A stretch of DNA of 64,000 bases, from assembly GCA_013141495.1 (NCBI GenBank), contig JABFQV010000011.1:51727-115726 (forward strand), in the 5' to 3' direction. Numbering within the stretch: the first letter of the stretch is position 1; each line of letters starts with the position of its first letter. Below the pieces are notes generated by a model. That model saw nothing but the letters and a program-made list of their open reading frames with translations. It did no database searches and was not told where the DNA came from. The translations under genes and the position numbers were made by a program. Below are positions 54,625 to 63,114 of the stretch, one piece after another. This DNA comes from Methylotenera sp. (GTDB taxonomy: Bacteria; Pseudomonadota; Gammaproteobacteria; Burkholderiales; Methylophilaceae).

Positions 54625-55983
54625 CTATGCCGTTTTAATAATATGAATCTCAGCTTTTACAGGCTTAAACTTAATGTTAGCTTGCTCTAGCATCCATGTT
54701 TCAATCTTAATATGCCACATTCTTAACAAATCCAATGGACGGCGAATATAATTTTGCTCTCTTACGCCTTGTGGGGCGTGACCTTGTATTTGTGCAGCAA
54801 TACCAGCAGGCGTCTCTATCCATTCACATAACGTTGCAAAACTACGGCGTAATCCGTGCAGCGTTAGCTCCACGCCGGCTTCGGAGCAGGCTCTACGATG
54901 TGCGTCAGATGGGTCAGCTAAATAGCCGGACTTTGCGGCAGGACTACTAAAAACAAACTTATTGCGACGTGGTAGTGATTGCAGCAAGCTTTCTACATAA
55001 GGGGTTAGTGGGATGGATGGATTTTTTTCAGTCTTGTCTTTCATTGTGATTTTTTTCCACTGAAAATCTATGTCAGTCCATTTAAGTTCAGCAACTTGCT
55101 CGCGACGGCGACCTGTCAGTAATAATGTTTGCAGGTAAGCGCTAATAACTGGATTGCCAATTTGTTTAACAGCGGCAAACCATGCTGGCAATTGCTCCCG
55201 TTGAAGAACGTCATTTTTAGTTTGTGGCTTCCCCAATCTTTTTCGTGCAATTTCATTTTTTGCCGCGTTACCTGTAACTATTTGACCATAAACTTTGTGC
55301 GTCTCGCACCATGATAAAAATGCTCTCAATAATCTAAATGCAAGTCGCGCCTGTGTAGGTCTTTTTTCGGCTTCAGTATTTGCCCATTCTGTAACCACTT
55401 CGGCGGTTAAATCAACAAGCCTTAAATCTGCAAGTGAGGCTAGTGGTGCAGGTTCCGTTAATTTATCGCTTCGCTTTCTTTGCACACCACCAGCATGAAT
55501 CATTTTGACGTGGTCTTTGTAATGGCGGTCTGACCATGAATTTTCTTTGCCTTCTTTAGCTTCTTTTCGCTCGGCGATATATTCAAGCCATACATTACCA
55601 AGCGCGATCGATTCTTTTTGATTCCGCAGTATTAATTCAGCTTCTTCTGCTTTCTTAGCTTGTATAGCGGCTGCGAGGGCTGCTTCTTTATCCGCTCTTA
55701 CTTGACGCGGGTCAACGCCTTGGTCGGTCAAGGTCTTGAGGCGGGTCGCTTCAGCCTGAGCCTGACCTATTGTCCACGTGCGCGTATCACCTATGGTTAT
55801 TCGTAGCGTCTTATTATTTAATGATGTTTCAAAAATAAAAGACTTGGCACCTGAAGCAGTAACACGTAAACCTAGCCCGGGCGTCTTACCATCCCAGTAG
55901 AAGCTTTGCTGCTTACCTGAGGCGCACTCCAAAGTAGATATAAAACCTATAGTAAAATTTTTCTTAACCATCAGCGATTCCAT
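54625..55983 (-). CDS. P4-type tyrosine integrase
   Basis: The 452-residue integrase catalyses site-specific integration into tRNA-Phe. An N-terminal arm-binding DUF4102 domain (WDGKTPGLGLRVTASGAKSF, about 28-47) is followed by the core-binding and catalytic domains. Catalytic residues are seen in LTGRRREQ (near 291), HGLRRSFATL (near 376), IQGHAPQG and the tyrosine in NYIRRP (near 412). The gene points toward the island interior, its 5' end 145 bp from attR. The start may be ATG 55983 or 55971; neither has an obvious ribosome site. Confidence 0.95.
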   Translation of the reverse strand: MESLMVKKNFTIGFISTLECASGKQQSFYWDGKTPGLGLRVTASGAKSFIFETSLNNKTLRITIGDTRTWTIGQAQAEATRLKTLTDQGVDPRQVRADKEAALAAAIQAKKAEEAELILRNQKESIALGNVWLEYIAERKEAKEGKENSWSDRHYKDHVKMIHAGGVQRKRSDKLTEPAPLASLADLRLVDLTAEVVTEWANTEAEKRPTQARLAFRLLRAFLSWCETHKVYGQIVTGNAAKNEIARKRLGKPQTKNDVLQREQLPAWFAAVKQIGNPVISAYLQTLLLTGRRREQVAELKWTDIDFQWKKITMKDKTEKNPSIPLTPYVESLLQSLPRRNKFVFSSPAAKSGYLADPSDAHRRACSEAGVELTLHGLRRSFATLCEWIETPAGIAAQIQGHAPQGVREQNYIRRPLDLLRMWHIKIETWMLEQANIKFKPVKAEIHIIKTA

Positions 55984-56000
55984 GTAGGGGCTATGTAGGG
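55983..56000. repeat. Candidate integrase arm site overlapping the integrase start
   Basis: TGTAGGGGCTATGTAGGG lies at the integrase start codon. It matches the left-end copy at 27892 with few changes, so integrase binding here could also autoregulate its own gene. Inferred from repeat position only. Confidence 0.5.
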
Positions 56001-56127
56001 GAATTATAGCTACACTATGGAATGTTAATCAACACAATAAAATTAGTAATTTATATAATTACATGTTTTTAATCGATTATTTTAATTTAAGAAATTGTTA
56101 TCAACACCAATAAATACCATTATGCGG

Positions 56128-56179
56128 GGATTGAAAATCCGCGTGTCACTGGTTCGATTCCAGTCTCGGCCACCAATAT
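56128..56179 (+). repeat. attR: second copy of the 52-bp tRNA-Phe repeat
   Basis: Exact copy of 27786-27837, containing the anticodon-stem 3' side through CCA and AATAT but not the tRNA 5' half, so it is not a functional tRNA. Marks the right end of the island. Confidence 0.95.
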
Positions 56180-56186
56180 AAAATAT

Positions 56187-56213
56187 AGCTCACAGTGATG
56201 TGGGCTTTTTTTA
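56187..56213 (+). terminator. Diverged copy of the tRNA-Phe terminator
   Basis: AGCTCAC-AGTGAT-GTGGGCT followed by seven T, matching the terminator at 27842-27869. Its presence outside attR suggests it is the original chromosomal terminator, with the copy on the left brought in by the element. Confidence 0.6.
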
Positions 56214-56238
56214 CATCCGAAGGATTTAGCTTCATATT

Positions 56239-56255
56239 AGGGGCTATGTAGGATT
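56239..56255. repeat. Third arm-like repeat, outside attR
   Basis: AGGGGCTATGTAGGATT repeats the arm-site sequence seen at both island ends, but it lies beyond attR by 60 bp, suggesting a trace of an earlier element in the same tRNA. Confidence 0.4.
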
Positions 56256-56288
56256 TTCCCATCAACGCTTGCATCCTTAAAAGTAAAA

Positions 56289-56310
56289 ATCCCGCCTATT
56301 GAAGCGGGAT
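56289..56310 (-). terminator. Terminator of the HNH remnant
   Basis: ATCCCGC-CTATTGAA-GCGGGAT followed on the minus strand by TTTTACTT. It matches the end of the decayed minus-strand gene next to it. Confidence 0.65.
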
Positions 56311-56313
56311 AAT

Positions 56314-56510
56314 TTATTTCAGCATAACCATCGACAGCTTGGTTTTACTCCACAACATCCTTCGCCTTGCTCTCTTCAAGCAGTCTGCCACTGCATACGG
56401 CATCTGCACCACCACGTTTTGCGGCACTACATGGTCAATAATATGGCTTTCACAGCGACCTTTACACGTTCTTGCACTTGGACAACTGCATATTTAACGG
56501 ACAAAACAAA
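56314..56510 (-). pseudogene. Decayed 3' end of an HNH endonuclease-type gene
   Basis: Reading the minus strand over several frames recovers pieces of an HNH-type protein. These are RCESHIIDHVVP in one frame, KRGGADA and EESKAKDVVE with a stop at 56345-56347 in another, and MQWQTA in a third. HIIDHVVP, RGGAD and MQWQT are the standard core of small HNH endonucleases. The reading frame is broken by at least two frameshifts and the 5' part is missing. It sits right beyond the island, with its own terminator. Extent is approximate. Confidence 0.6.
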
Positions 56511-56567
56511 AGATTTGTTGCAAAATGCCCGTCGCAGTAAAAATAAAACTAATAAGAAAGGTTAAGC

Positions 56568-57239
56568 ATGGCTATAGCTTCATTTTCACAAAAGTACAAA
56601 AATTTTAAAACCCTTATGGCAGAAAATAATATGACGAAGATTGCATTTGCTTTCTTCCTAATATCTGCCATTGCCGGCACATTCATTTCAACTGGTGTCG
56701 AAACTTTCATGAAGTCTTTTTTTCCCTCTATGGATGATACTACCCAGATTATAGAGAATCAAAACAAGCAGTTTAACGATGTGAAAGAAAATCTCGCAAA
56801 ACTACAAGGAGCTTTGTCAGGTAAAGATCGCGAAACATTTAATTCATTGAAGGATTCTTATCAATCCGCATTTAAAGCGAGTGAAGTCCTAGCAACAAGC
56901 TATCAAATCTTAAAGGATGAAAATGACTCCTTAAGAAAAGTTCTGAAAAAGGAAAAGGGTATTGATGGTGGTTTTGATATTCTTCTTCCCGAAAAACAAG
57001 GCTATAAATTAGATAGCGCAGTTACCTTTGGTAATAAATATTACGGCAACGCCCAAGGATCTTTTACCCTTACATCAAAGAATCCTGAGGAAAATTTAAT
57101 AGAAAAAAACATCAAGGTAGGGCAAGGAATGTCATTTACTAATGAAAGTGGGAAGAAATGCTCCCTCAATTTTCTAGGTGCCAAGAAGATTGAAGGGGGT
57201 AGCACAGCTGTTGGGAAATTCGCTGTACAGTGTAATTAA
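56568..57239 (+). CDS. Membrane-anchored coiled-coil protein of unknown function
   Basis: A 223-residue protein I do not recognise. One transmembrane helix at about 25-47 is followed by a coiled coil (about 60-132) rich in Lys, Glu, Gln and Asn. The C-terminal region (150-223) is beta-rich with two cysteines near the end. It is likely inner-membrane anchored with the bulk in the periplasm or cytoplasm, orientation unclear. It stands alone just outside the island on the plus strand. Confidence 0.7.
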   Translation: MAIASFSQKYKNFKTLMAENNMTKIAFAFFLISAIAGTFISTGVETFMKSFFPSMDDTTQIIENQNKQFNDVKENLAKLQGALSGKDRETFNSLKDSYQSAFKASEVLATSYQILKDENDSLRKVLKKEKGIDGGFDILLPEKQGYKLDSAVTFGNKYYGNAQGSFTLTSKNPEENLIEKNIKVGQGMSFTNESGKKCSLNFLGAKKIEGGSTAVGKFAVQCN

Positions 57240-57369
57240 AGATTTATTTCCAATAACCATTAAATTTTACGACATCTCCTTGATGCTCCTGCAATTCTTT
57301 ATACTTCAACTAGTGCAGTATGCTTACATAATTGCTATGATTTGCATTGGTTAATTTAGGTTTATTTTA

Positions 57370-57684
57370 ATGAGTACTTATAGTGAAATTCAAGCGCATG
57401 ACTTATTTGCCATGATGGCATCACGCCCACTGTTATTAGTGGATGTTCGTAATGATGATGAAGTAGCACGTGGCATTATCCAAGGCGCTATACACATCCC
57501 GCTGGCCATGTTGCCTGTGCAGTATGACTCGCTGACTAAAGTTGAAAATGTTGTGTTTTATTGCCACAGTGGCATGCGTTCTGCACACGCCGCCGCTTTT
57601 GCGGCCAACAAGGGCTGTAAAAACGTTTATAACTTGGCTGGCGGCGTTTTAGCTTGGAATAAAGCAGGGTTTTCTTTTGTGTAG
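57370..57684 (+). CDS. Rhodanese-like sulfurtransferase
   Basis: A 104-residue single rhodanese domain. The active-site cysteine is Cys65 in YCHSGMRSAHAA, the standard loop binding persulfide sulfur. DVRNDDEVARGIIQGAIHIPL (25-45) is the family CH2A motif. It is followed after 40 bp by a TusA-like gene, so the two probably relay sulfur together in the cytoplasm. Confidence 0.93.
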   Translation: MSTYSEIQAHDLFAMMASRPLLLVDVRNDDEVARGIIQGAIHIPLAMLPVQYDSLTKVENVVFYCHSGMRSAHAAAFAANKGCKNVYNLAGGVLAWNKAGFSFV

Positions 57685-57724
57685 CCTAGCCACACGCAAA
57701 AAAATGAAGGGTAACTAAAAAACA

Positions 57725-57958
57725 ATGGAATTTGATAAAGAAGTTGATGCCACGGGCCTGAACTGCCCTTTGCCTATTTTGCGCTGTAAAAAAGGCTTAA
57801 GCGATATGGCGCCGGCGCAAGTGTTAAAGATCATCTCTACCGACCCTGGCTCTGTCAAAGATTTTAACGCTTTTTGCGTGCAAACGGGCCATGCACTTTT
57901 ACAATTGGATGAAGATGACACGTCTTTCACGTTTTATATTAAAAAACGTGCCGGTTAG
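57725..57958 (+). CDS. tusA: TusA-like sulfur-carrier protein
   Basis: A 77-residue TusA/SirA-like protein with the sulfur-carrying cysteine at Cys14 in DATGLNCPLPILRCKKGL, the CPxP motif. It may accept sulfur from the upstream rhodanese and pass it to tRNA thiolation or cofactor assembly. Stand-alone rhodanese-TusA pairs are common. Confidence 0.93.
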   Translation: MEFDKEVDATGLNCPLPILRCKKGLSDMAPAQVLKIISTDPGSVKDFNAFCVQTGHALLQLDEDDTSFTFYIKKRAG

Positions 57959-57990
57959 CGTAAAGGTATTACACATAAGAGAGGAACAGT

Positions 57991-58018
57991 AGAAAAGGTG
58001 CTTTTAAGCACCTTTTCT
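57991..58018. terminator. Terminator between tusA and valS
   Basis: AGAAAAGGTGCTT-TT-AAGCACCTTTTCT is a perfect inverted repeat between convergent genes and would stop both transcripts. Confidence 0.75.
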
Positions 58019-58080
58019 ACTTATAAATACCGTCTCACAACATAGCAGTTGTTTGACTCTACCGACTTAAAGCCCTTTAT

Positions 58081-60936
58081 TTACTTTAACTTAGCCAACT
58101 GACTCTGTAGCTTGCCTAAACTGCTACTAAATTCGGCCACGCGCGCTTTTTCTTGCTCCACTACTGCTGCCGGTGCACGCGCTACAAAGCTTTCATTATT
58201 GAGCTTTGCATTGGCTTTGTTAATTTCGCTTTCTAAACGGGCTATTTCTTTACCTAAACGCTCTTTTTCAGCCGCAACGTCAATTTCAACTTTTAACATG
58301 AGCTTAAAGTCATCCACTAACATCACGGGCGCATCAGCTTCCGGCAGCTCAGCCACAATCGCAACCTCTTCTAACTTAGCCAAGGCTTTCAGGTAGGGCG
58401 CATAAAGCGCTAACTTTTCAGCATCACCTGATGCAATTAAAGGCACGCGTGCGGCTGGTGAAATACTCATTTCACCACGCAGGCTACGGCAGGTATCTAC
58501 CATTTGCTTTAATTGTGCCACCCAGACTTCAGCGACTTCATCAAGCTTATCAGGCTGCGCACTTGGGTAAGCTTCCAGCATGATGCTGGCACCGTGCTTC
58601 TCGGTCATCGGTGCAATGGTTTGCCAAATTTCTTCGGTAATAAATGGCATGATTGGGTGCGCTAAGCGTAAGATTGTCTCCAAAACCCTCAGCAAAGTGC
58701 GGCGAGTCGCGCGCTTCTCTGCATCGCTTCCGTTCTGAATTTGCACTTTGGCTAACTCTAAATACCAATCGCAGTATTCATCCCACACAAACTCATAAAT
58801 CGCTTTTGCTGCCAAATCAAAGCGGTAATCTGCAAATGCGCGCTCCACTTCAGCTTCTGTGCGTTGCAATTTGCTGACGATCCAGCGATCCGCTTGTGAG
58901 AACTTGCGCCCGCCGGCATGGCAGCTGGCAGCATCAAAACCATTGTCTTGGCCTTCGGTGTTCATCAACACGAAGCGCGTTGCATTCCATAATTTATTGC
59001 AAAAATTGCGGTAGCCATCGCAACGCTGCAAATCAAATTTAATGTCACGCCCAGGCGAAGCGAGTGCTGCAAAAGTAAATCTAAGTGCGTCGGTTCCATA
59101 AGCATTAATGCCTTCGGGAAACTCTTTACGCGTATGCTTCTCGATTTTTGGCGCATCTTTCGGGTTCATTAAGCCCGTGGTGCGTTTTTTAATTAAGTCA
59201 TCAAGCGAAATACCGTCAATCAAGTCAATCGGGTCAAGCACGTTGCCTTTAGATTTACTCATCTTTTGGCCTTCGGCATCGCGAATCAACCCGTGCACAT
59301 ACACATGTTTAAACGGAATTTTGCCGGTGATGTGCGTGGTCATCATCACCATACGCGCCACCCAGAAGAAAATAATATCAAAGCCTGTTACCAGCACTGA
59401 CGACGGCAGATATTGCTGCAAGGCTTGGTTTTGAGCGTCAAGCGCTTCATCGCCAGTCCAATCCAGCGTTGAGAACGGCCAAAGCGCAGATGAATACCAG
59501 GTATCCAACACGTCATTATCACGGGTTAATTCTCCTGAATAGCCATCTTTTTCTGCAAGTGCTTTTGCCTCAGCTTCATCATGTGCAACGTAAACTTTAG
59601 CGTGCCCATTTTCATCTTGGCCATACCAGGCAGGGATTTGATGCCCCCACCATAACTGGCGTGAAATACACCAGTCCTGAATGTTATTGAGCCACTGATT
59701 ATAGGTATTGACCCAGTTTTCAGGGTAGAACTTGATTTCACCGCTCGCAACAACATCTAACGCTTTTTGCGTAATGCTTTTACCATCAGCGGCTGGCTTG
59801 CTCATGGCAACAAACCATTGATCAGTCAGCATCGGCTCAATCACCACACCGGTACGATCACCGCGCGGCACTTTAAGTTTGTGTTTATCGGCTTTTACTA
59901 AATAGCCTTGGGCATCTAAGTCAGCCACTACTTGCTTACGTGCTGCAAAGCGCTCTAAACCTTGATATTGCACCGGTGCGGCGTCATTCACAAAACCTTG
60001 TAAATTTAAAATGCCTATCATCGGCAACTGATGACGCTGACCCACCGCATAGTCGTTAAAATCATGTGCGGGCGTCACTTTTACCACGCCCGTGCCGAAT
60101 TCTTTATCTACATAGTCATCGGCAATAATCGGGATTTCACGGTCACATAACGGCAACTTTACGTGTTGACCAATCAAATGTGCATAACGCTCATCTTCAG
60201 GATGCACCATTACCGCCACGTCACCCAGCATGGTTTCTGGACGCGTTGTAGCAACGGTTAATAAGCCATCACCCCTAGCAAGCGGATAGTTGATGTGCCA
60301 CATAAAGCCATCTTCTTCCTCCTGCACTACTTCTAAATCTGAAACCGCTGTGCCTAATTTCACATCCCAATTTACCAAGCGTTTACCGCGATAAATCAAA
60401 CCTTCGTTATACAAACGGACAAAAGTCTCAGTGACGGTTTTATTCAGGCCGGCATCCATGGTAAAGCGCTCACGTGACCAATCAGGCGAAGTGCCCAACC
60501 GGCGCATTTGGCGGGTGATGGTAGAGCCGGAATGCTCTTTCCACTCCCATACTTTTTCTAGAAATTTTTCACGGCCAAGCGCATGGCGCGACACGCCTTG
60601 CGCATCGAGCTGACGCTCCACTACAATCTGCGTTGCAATGCCGGCATGGTCTGTGCCCGGCTGCCACAGCGTGTTATCGCCACGCATGCGATGGTAGCGC
60701 GTTAACGTATCCATCAAGGTCTGGTTAAAACCGTGCCCCATGTGTAGCGTGCCGGTGACATTAGGCGGCGGCAGTAAAATACAAAAGTTATCTTGCTTGG
60801 ATGGGTCTAACCCTGCGGCGTAATAGCCTTTGCCCTCCCAAAATTCGTACCATTTGCTTTCAATAGTTTTGGGGTCAAAGGATTTGGCTAGCGCATTATT
60901 TTCAGGCATGTTTTTAGAAGAATGTTCAGTTGTCAT
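58081..60936 (-). CDS. valS: Valine-tRNA ligase
   Basis: Class I aminoacyl-tRNA synthetase charging tRNA-Val. The 951 residues carry the HIGH-type [15 protein letters not shown] (about 52-66), the editing (CP1) domain with [10 protein letters not shown] and the KMSKS loop [14 protein letters not shown] (about 549). The C-terminal coiled arm (870-951) has the expected heptads. The ATG at 60936 (MTTEHSS) is chosen; an in-frame ATG at 60954 and one at 60909 are alternatives. Confidence 0.97.
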   Translation of the reverse strand: MTTEHSSKNMPENNALAKSFDPKTIESKWYEFWEGKGYYAAGLDPSKQDNFCILLPPPNVTGTLHMGHGFNQTLMDTLTRYHRMRGDNTLWQPGTDHAGIATQIVVERQLDAQGVSRHALGREKFLEKVWEWKEHSGSTITRQMRRLGTSPDWSRERFTMDAGLNKTVTETFVRLYNEGLIYRGKRLVNWDVKLGTAVSDLEVVQEEEDGFMWHINYPLARGDGLLTVATTRPETMLGDVAVMVHPEDERYAHLIGQHVKLPLCDREIPIIADDYVDKEFGTGVVKVTPAHDFNDYAVGQRHQLPMIGILNLQGFVNDAAPVQYQGLERFAARKQVVADLDAQGYLVKADKHKLKVPRGDRTGVVIEPMLTDQWFVAMSKPAADGKSITQKALDVVASGEIKFYPENWVNTYNQWLNNIQDWCISRQLWWGHQIPAWYGQDENGHAKVYVAHDEAEAKALAEKDGYSGELTRDNDVLDTWYSSALWPFSTLDWTGDEALDAQNQALQQYLPSSVLVTGFDIIFFWVARMVMMTTHITGKIPFKHVYVHGLIRDAEGQKMSKSKGNVLDPIDLIDGISLDDLIKKRTTGLMNPKDAPKIEKHTRKEFPEGINAYGTDALRFTFAALASPGRDIKFDLQRCDGYRNFCNKLWNATRFVLMNTEGQDNGFDAASCHAGGRKFSQADRWIVSKLQRTEAEVERAFADYRFDLAAKAIYEFVWDEYCDWYLELAKVQIQNGSDAEKRATRRTLLRVLETILRLAHPIMPFITEEIWQTIAPMTEKHGASIMLEAYPSAQPDKLDEVAEVWVAQLKQMVDTCRSLRGEMSISPAARVPLIASGDAEKLALYAPYLKALAKLEEVAIVAELPEADAPVMLVDDFKLMLKVEIDVAAEKERLGKEIARLESEINKANAKLNNESFVARAPAAVVEQEKARVAEFSSSLGKLQSQLAKLK

Positions 60937-61036
60937 AGCCGAACATTTTAACATAGGCTATGCGCTGTGACATGTCGCCAAATAACTCATCGTTAATGAA
61001 GGCACAATCGCTAGGTTCTGACTGTAAAATGCAGTG

Positions 61037-62257
61037 TTAATCGCCCAATGCTAAAGGAGCAACCTTCTCCCAATAGCGTGAAAACCGTTTCAGCCGTTTA
61101 CTGCTGATTTTCACATCGACAAATTGCGCTTCTGGCTGCCATTTAGGTGCAAAGGGTGCTAATAATGCTTTGATTTTTCTATTGGGCGTATCCTGCGTAA
61201 TCACTTGGCCCACACCGCGGCTGATCAACACTTCATAGGTGTCACCAAACCACACCTCAACGCCATCCATCTCACTCAAACAATCTGCTAAAAACTGCAA
61301 TCTATTCAGTGACCAATGTCCATAAAGCTGCGGATCAAACACAAAAAATTTAGGAAACGGTCTTTTAAATAAATCGTGCGCGGCAGATAGCATTTCATCA
61401 TGCACATAAATAGCAATCGCTTTAAAGCTGGAGGGCACCGTCATCGGTAAAAGTTTAATGGGGTATTGTTTTGCACTAGACGCTGGCGCCTTATTAAACA
61501 AGCGCTCATTTAAAGCTTCATAGCTGTCATCAAACGGGCATATTGCCTTGCAGTTAGCACAATACCTTTCACCGGTATAGCGGCTTATATTCTCTTTGTT
61601 AAAGTAATAAGGTTTGGAGCTAAAGGTTGACGTCACCCACTGCCAAGACAGATGATTACTGGCAATATCACCATCTAATAAATGTTGCTCAAACCAATCA
61701 GCGGCAGCGCGCCAATCCATTTTTAAATGATGCACAATATAACTGGCAAGCCACATGCGCGCATGGTTATGCACATAACCGGTAGCAAGCAAATCATTAA
61801 CAAAAGCATCCATGCAAGGCAAACCTGTTTTGCCCTGCACAATGGCATCACTTAACGGCGCATAACCAATAGCAACTTTTGGCGGCTCAATCTCACTATA
61901 AATTGCATCGCCTTTTTCATACCAAACTTGCCGCCAATAGTCTCGCCAGGCTAGCTCGGTTAAGAGCTTTTCAGCCTCTAAACCAAAGCGATTTTTAATT
62001 GAAAAGAATGCTTCATTTAAGGTAACGCAGCCATGGCGTAAATACGGAGACAGGTGTGTAACGGCGCCATTAAGAAAATTTCGGTTTTTTGCATAGGCAA
62101 CAATATCAATGCTATTGAGTTTTTTTTGCGCACTCAAGCGCCCACCCACCCAGCTCGACTCCAAGCCAGCGCCTTCTGCGTCAACAAATATGCGCTTAAT
62201 ATAATGCAGTCGTTCAACACGATCAGCAGGAATATGTAATCTTTGTGCCGGACTCAT
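61037..62257 (-). CDS. Photolyase/cryptochrome-like FAD protein with C-terminal antenna-like domain
   Basis: A 406-residue protein. Residues 1-250 match the photolyase FAD-binding domain: LTELAWRDYWRQVWYE, KTGLPCMDAFVNDLLATGYVHNHARMWLASY and DGDIASNHLSWQWVTSTFSSKPY. The usual N-terminal Rossmann antenna domain is missing. Instead residues 265-385 look like that domain moved to the C-terminus: SSFKAIAIYVHDEMLSAAHDLF, FVFDPQLYGHWSLNRLQFLADCLSEMDGVEVWFGDTYEVL and RKIKALLAPF. Start ATG has AGGAG ten bases upstream. DNA repair by light is the family role, unproven for this form. Confidence 0.78.
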   Translation of the reverse strand: MSPAQRLHIPADRVERLHYIKRIFVDAEGAGLESSWVGGRLSAQKKLNSIDIVAYAKNRNFLNGAVTHLSPYLRHGCVTLNEAFFSIKNRFGLEAEKLLTELAWRDYWRQVWYEKGDAIYSEIEPPKVAIGYAPLSDAIVQGKTGLPCMDAFVNDLLATGYVHNHARMWLASYIVHHLKMDWRAAADWFEQHLLDGDIASNHLSWQWVTSTFSSKPYYFNKENISRYTGERYCANCKAICPFDDSYEALNERLFNKAPASSAKQYPIKLLPMTVPSSFKAIAIYVHDEMLSAAHDLFKRPFPKFFVFDPQLYGHWSLNRLQFLADCLSEMDGVEVWFGDTYEVLISRGVGQVITQDTPNRKIKALLAPFAPKWQPEAQFVDVKISSKRLKRFSRYWEKVAPLALGD

Positions 62258-62378
62258 ACGTCAATTCTCCTACATTTTTCAGTTAGTGTACTATTTTTTA
62301 ATCACGGTGCGTGGGATATTTACCCATGAGATTTTTGTCCAAAAACATCTAAATAACGTGCCATAATAAGCACTCGAA

Positions 62379-62583
62379 TTAAGGGCACCTCTATTAATTC
62401 AATTTGTAACCGTAAAGGTCATCACCACCAATCTAAGTCGCTAAAGCGACAAGATTGGTGCGATAAGCTAGACAAGGCGCGAGTAAAAAATTATGACGCA
62501 GCATATGGTCGATATGTAAGGAATAATTTTTTATGAGCAACGCAGTATCGCGAAGGAAATTGAGTTAATAGAGGTACCCTTAA
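62379..62583. repeat. MITE-like element with 27-bp terminal inverted repeats
   Basis: The 205-bp element runs from TTAAGGGCACCTCTATTAATTCAATTT-type end (62379-62405) to its reverse complement (62557-62583), with two mismatches. An internal strong hairpin CACCAATCT...AGATTGGTG spans 62426-62460. No reading frame is present. It lies in the gap between the photolyase and NfeD genes. Confidence 0.65.
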
Positions 62584-62620
62584 GTGTTGGATTCAAACGA
62601 AGTGTTGGTAAAGGAATATC

Positions 62621-63067
62621 ATGATAGAACCTATGTGGGCTTGGGGTGCCCTCGGCTTAATACTACTTGCCCTTGAGATGACCACTGCAACCTTTTATGC
62701 CATGTGGTTTGGTATTGCTGCTTTTTGTGTGGCCATTACCATGTGGATATGGCCTAATACAGCGGTTGGCGTCCAGTTTGCATTATTTGCCATCACGTCT
62801 TTAAGTGCCCTAGCAATTTGGCGATTTAACTACAAAAAAACAGAAACACACTCGCGCGTTGGCCAAGCACAGGGTGAAGAGATTGGTAGAACCGGCATCG
62901 TGATTGAAGCAACCAGCCCAGCACAAAACGGTGTCATTCGCTTTACGCAGGGCTTAATGGGTAGCCGTGAGTGGGCGGCGGTGTCAGATGAAACCATTGA
63001 GGCCGGAAGCCAGGCAACTGTGGTTGCGGTTGAAGGCAATGCCTTAAGAATTTCAAAATCCAGTTAA
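62621..63067 (+). CDS. NfeD family membrane protein
   Basis: A 148-residue short NfeD protein. Two or three N-terminal membrane helices (about 6-70) are followed by a C-terminal OB-fold (85-148) with GRTGIVIEATSPAQNGVIRF. NfeD proteins partner with SPFH proteins in membrane domain organisation. The SPFH gene begins 47 bp downstream, confirming the pair. Confidence 0.9.
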   Translation: MIEPMWAWGALGLILLALEMTTATFYAMWFGIAAFCVAITMWIWPNTAVGVQFALFAITSLSALAIWRFNYKKTETHSRVGQAQGEEIGRTGIVIEATSPAQNGVIRFTQGLMGSREWAAVSDETIEAGSQATVVAVEGNALRISKSS

Positions 63068-63114
63068 ATTTCATAAATAATTAATGTTTTAACCTCATAT
63101 AAAAGGAAATAAAA

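Larger units (their letters stand above)
27786..56179. mobile_element. Integrated genomic island in tRNA-Phe (about 28.3 kb)
   Basis: The unit is bounded by identical 52-bp copies of the tRNA-Phe 3' end and carries a P4-type tyrosine integrase next to the right end. It holds a small replication/regulation set (helix-turn-helix, CHC2 zinc finger, RepA-like ATPase, KilA-N) and defence cargo (type I restriction-modification, HARE-HTH nuclease, a NUDIX/ADP-ribosylglycohydrolase operon and type I Zorya). No conjugation or phage structural genes were seen, so it is probably a satellite-like or helper-dependent island. Period between repeats is 28,342 bp. Confidence 0.93.

Noticed and set aside
27838..56127. 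CRISPR array or cas genes in the island
   Set aside because: No regularly spaced repeats and no Cas-like proteins were seen.
56299..56565. An 88-codon plus-strand frame just beyond attR
   Set aside because: It is the complement of the decayed HNH endonuclease-type remnant and its terminator; His- and Thr-rich composition suggests no real protein.
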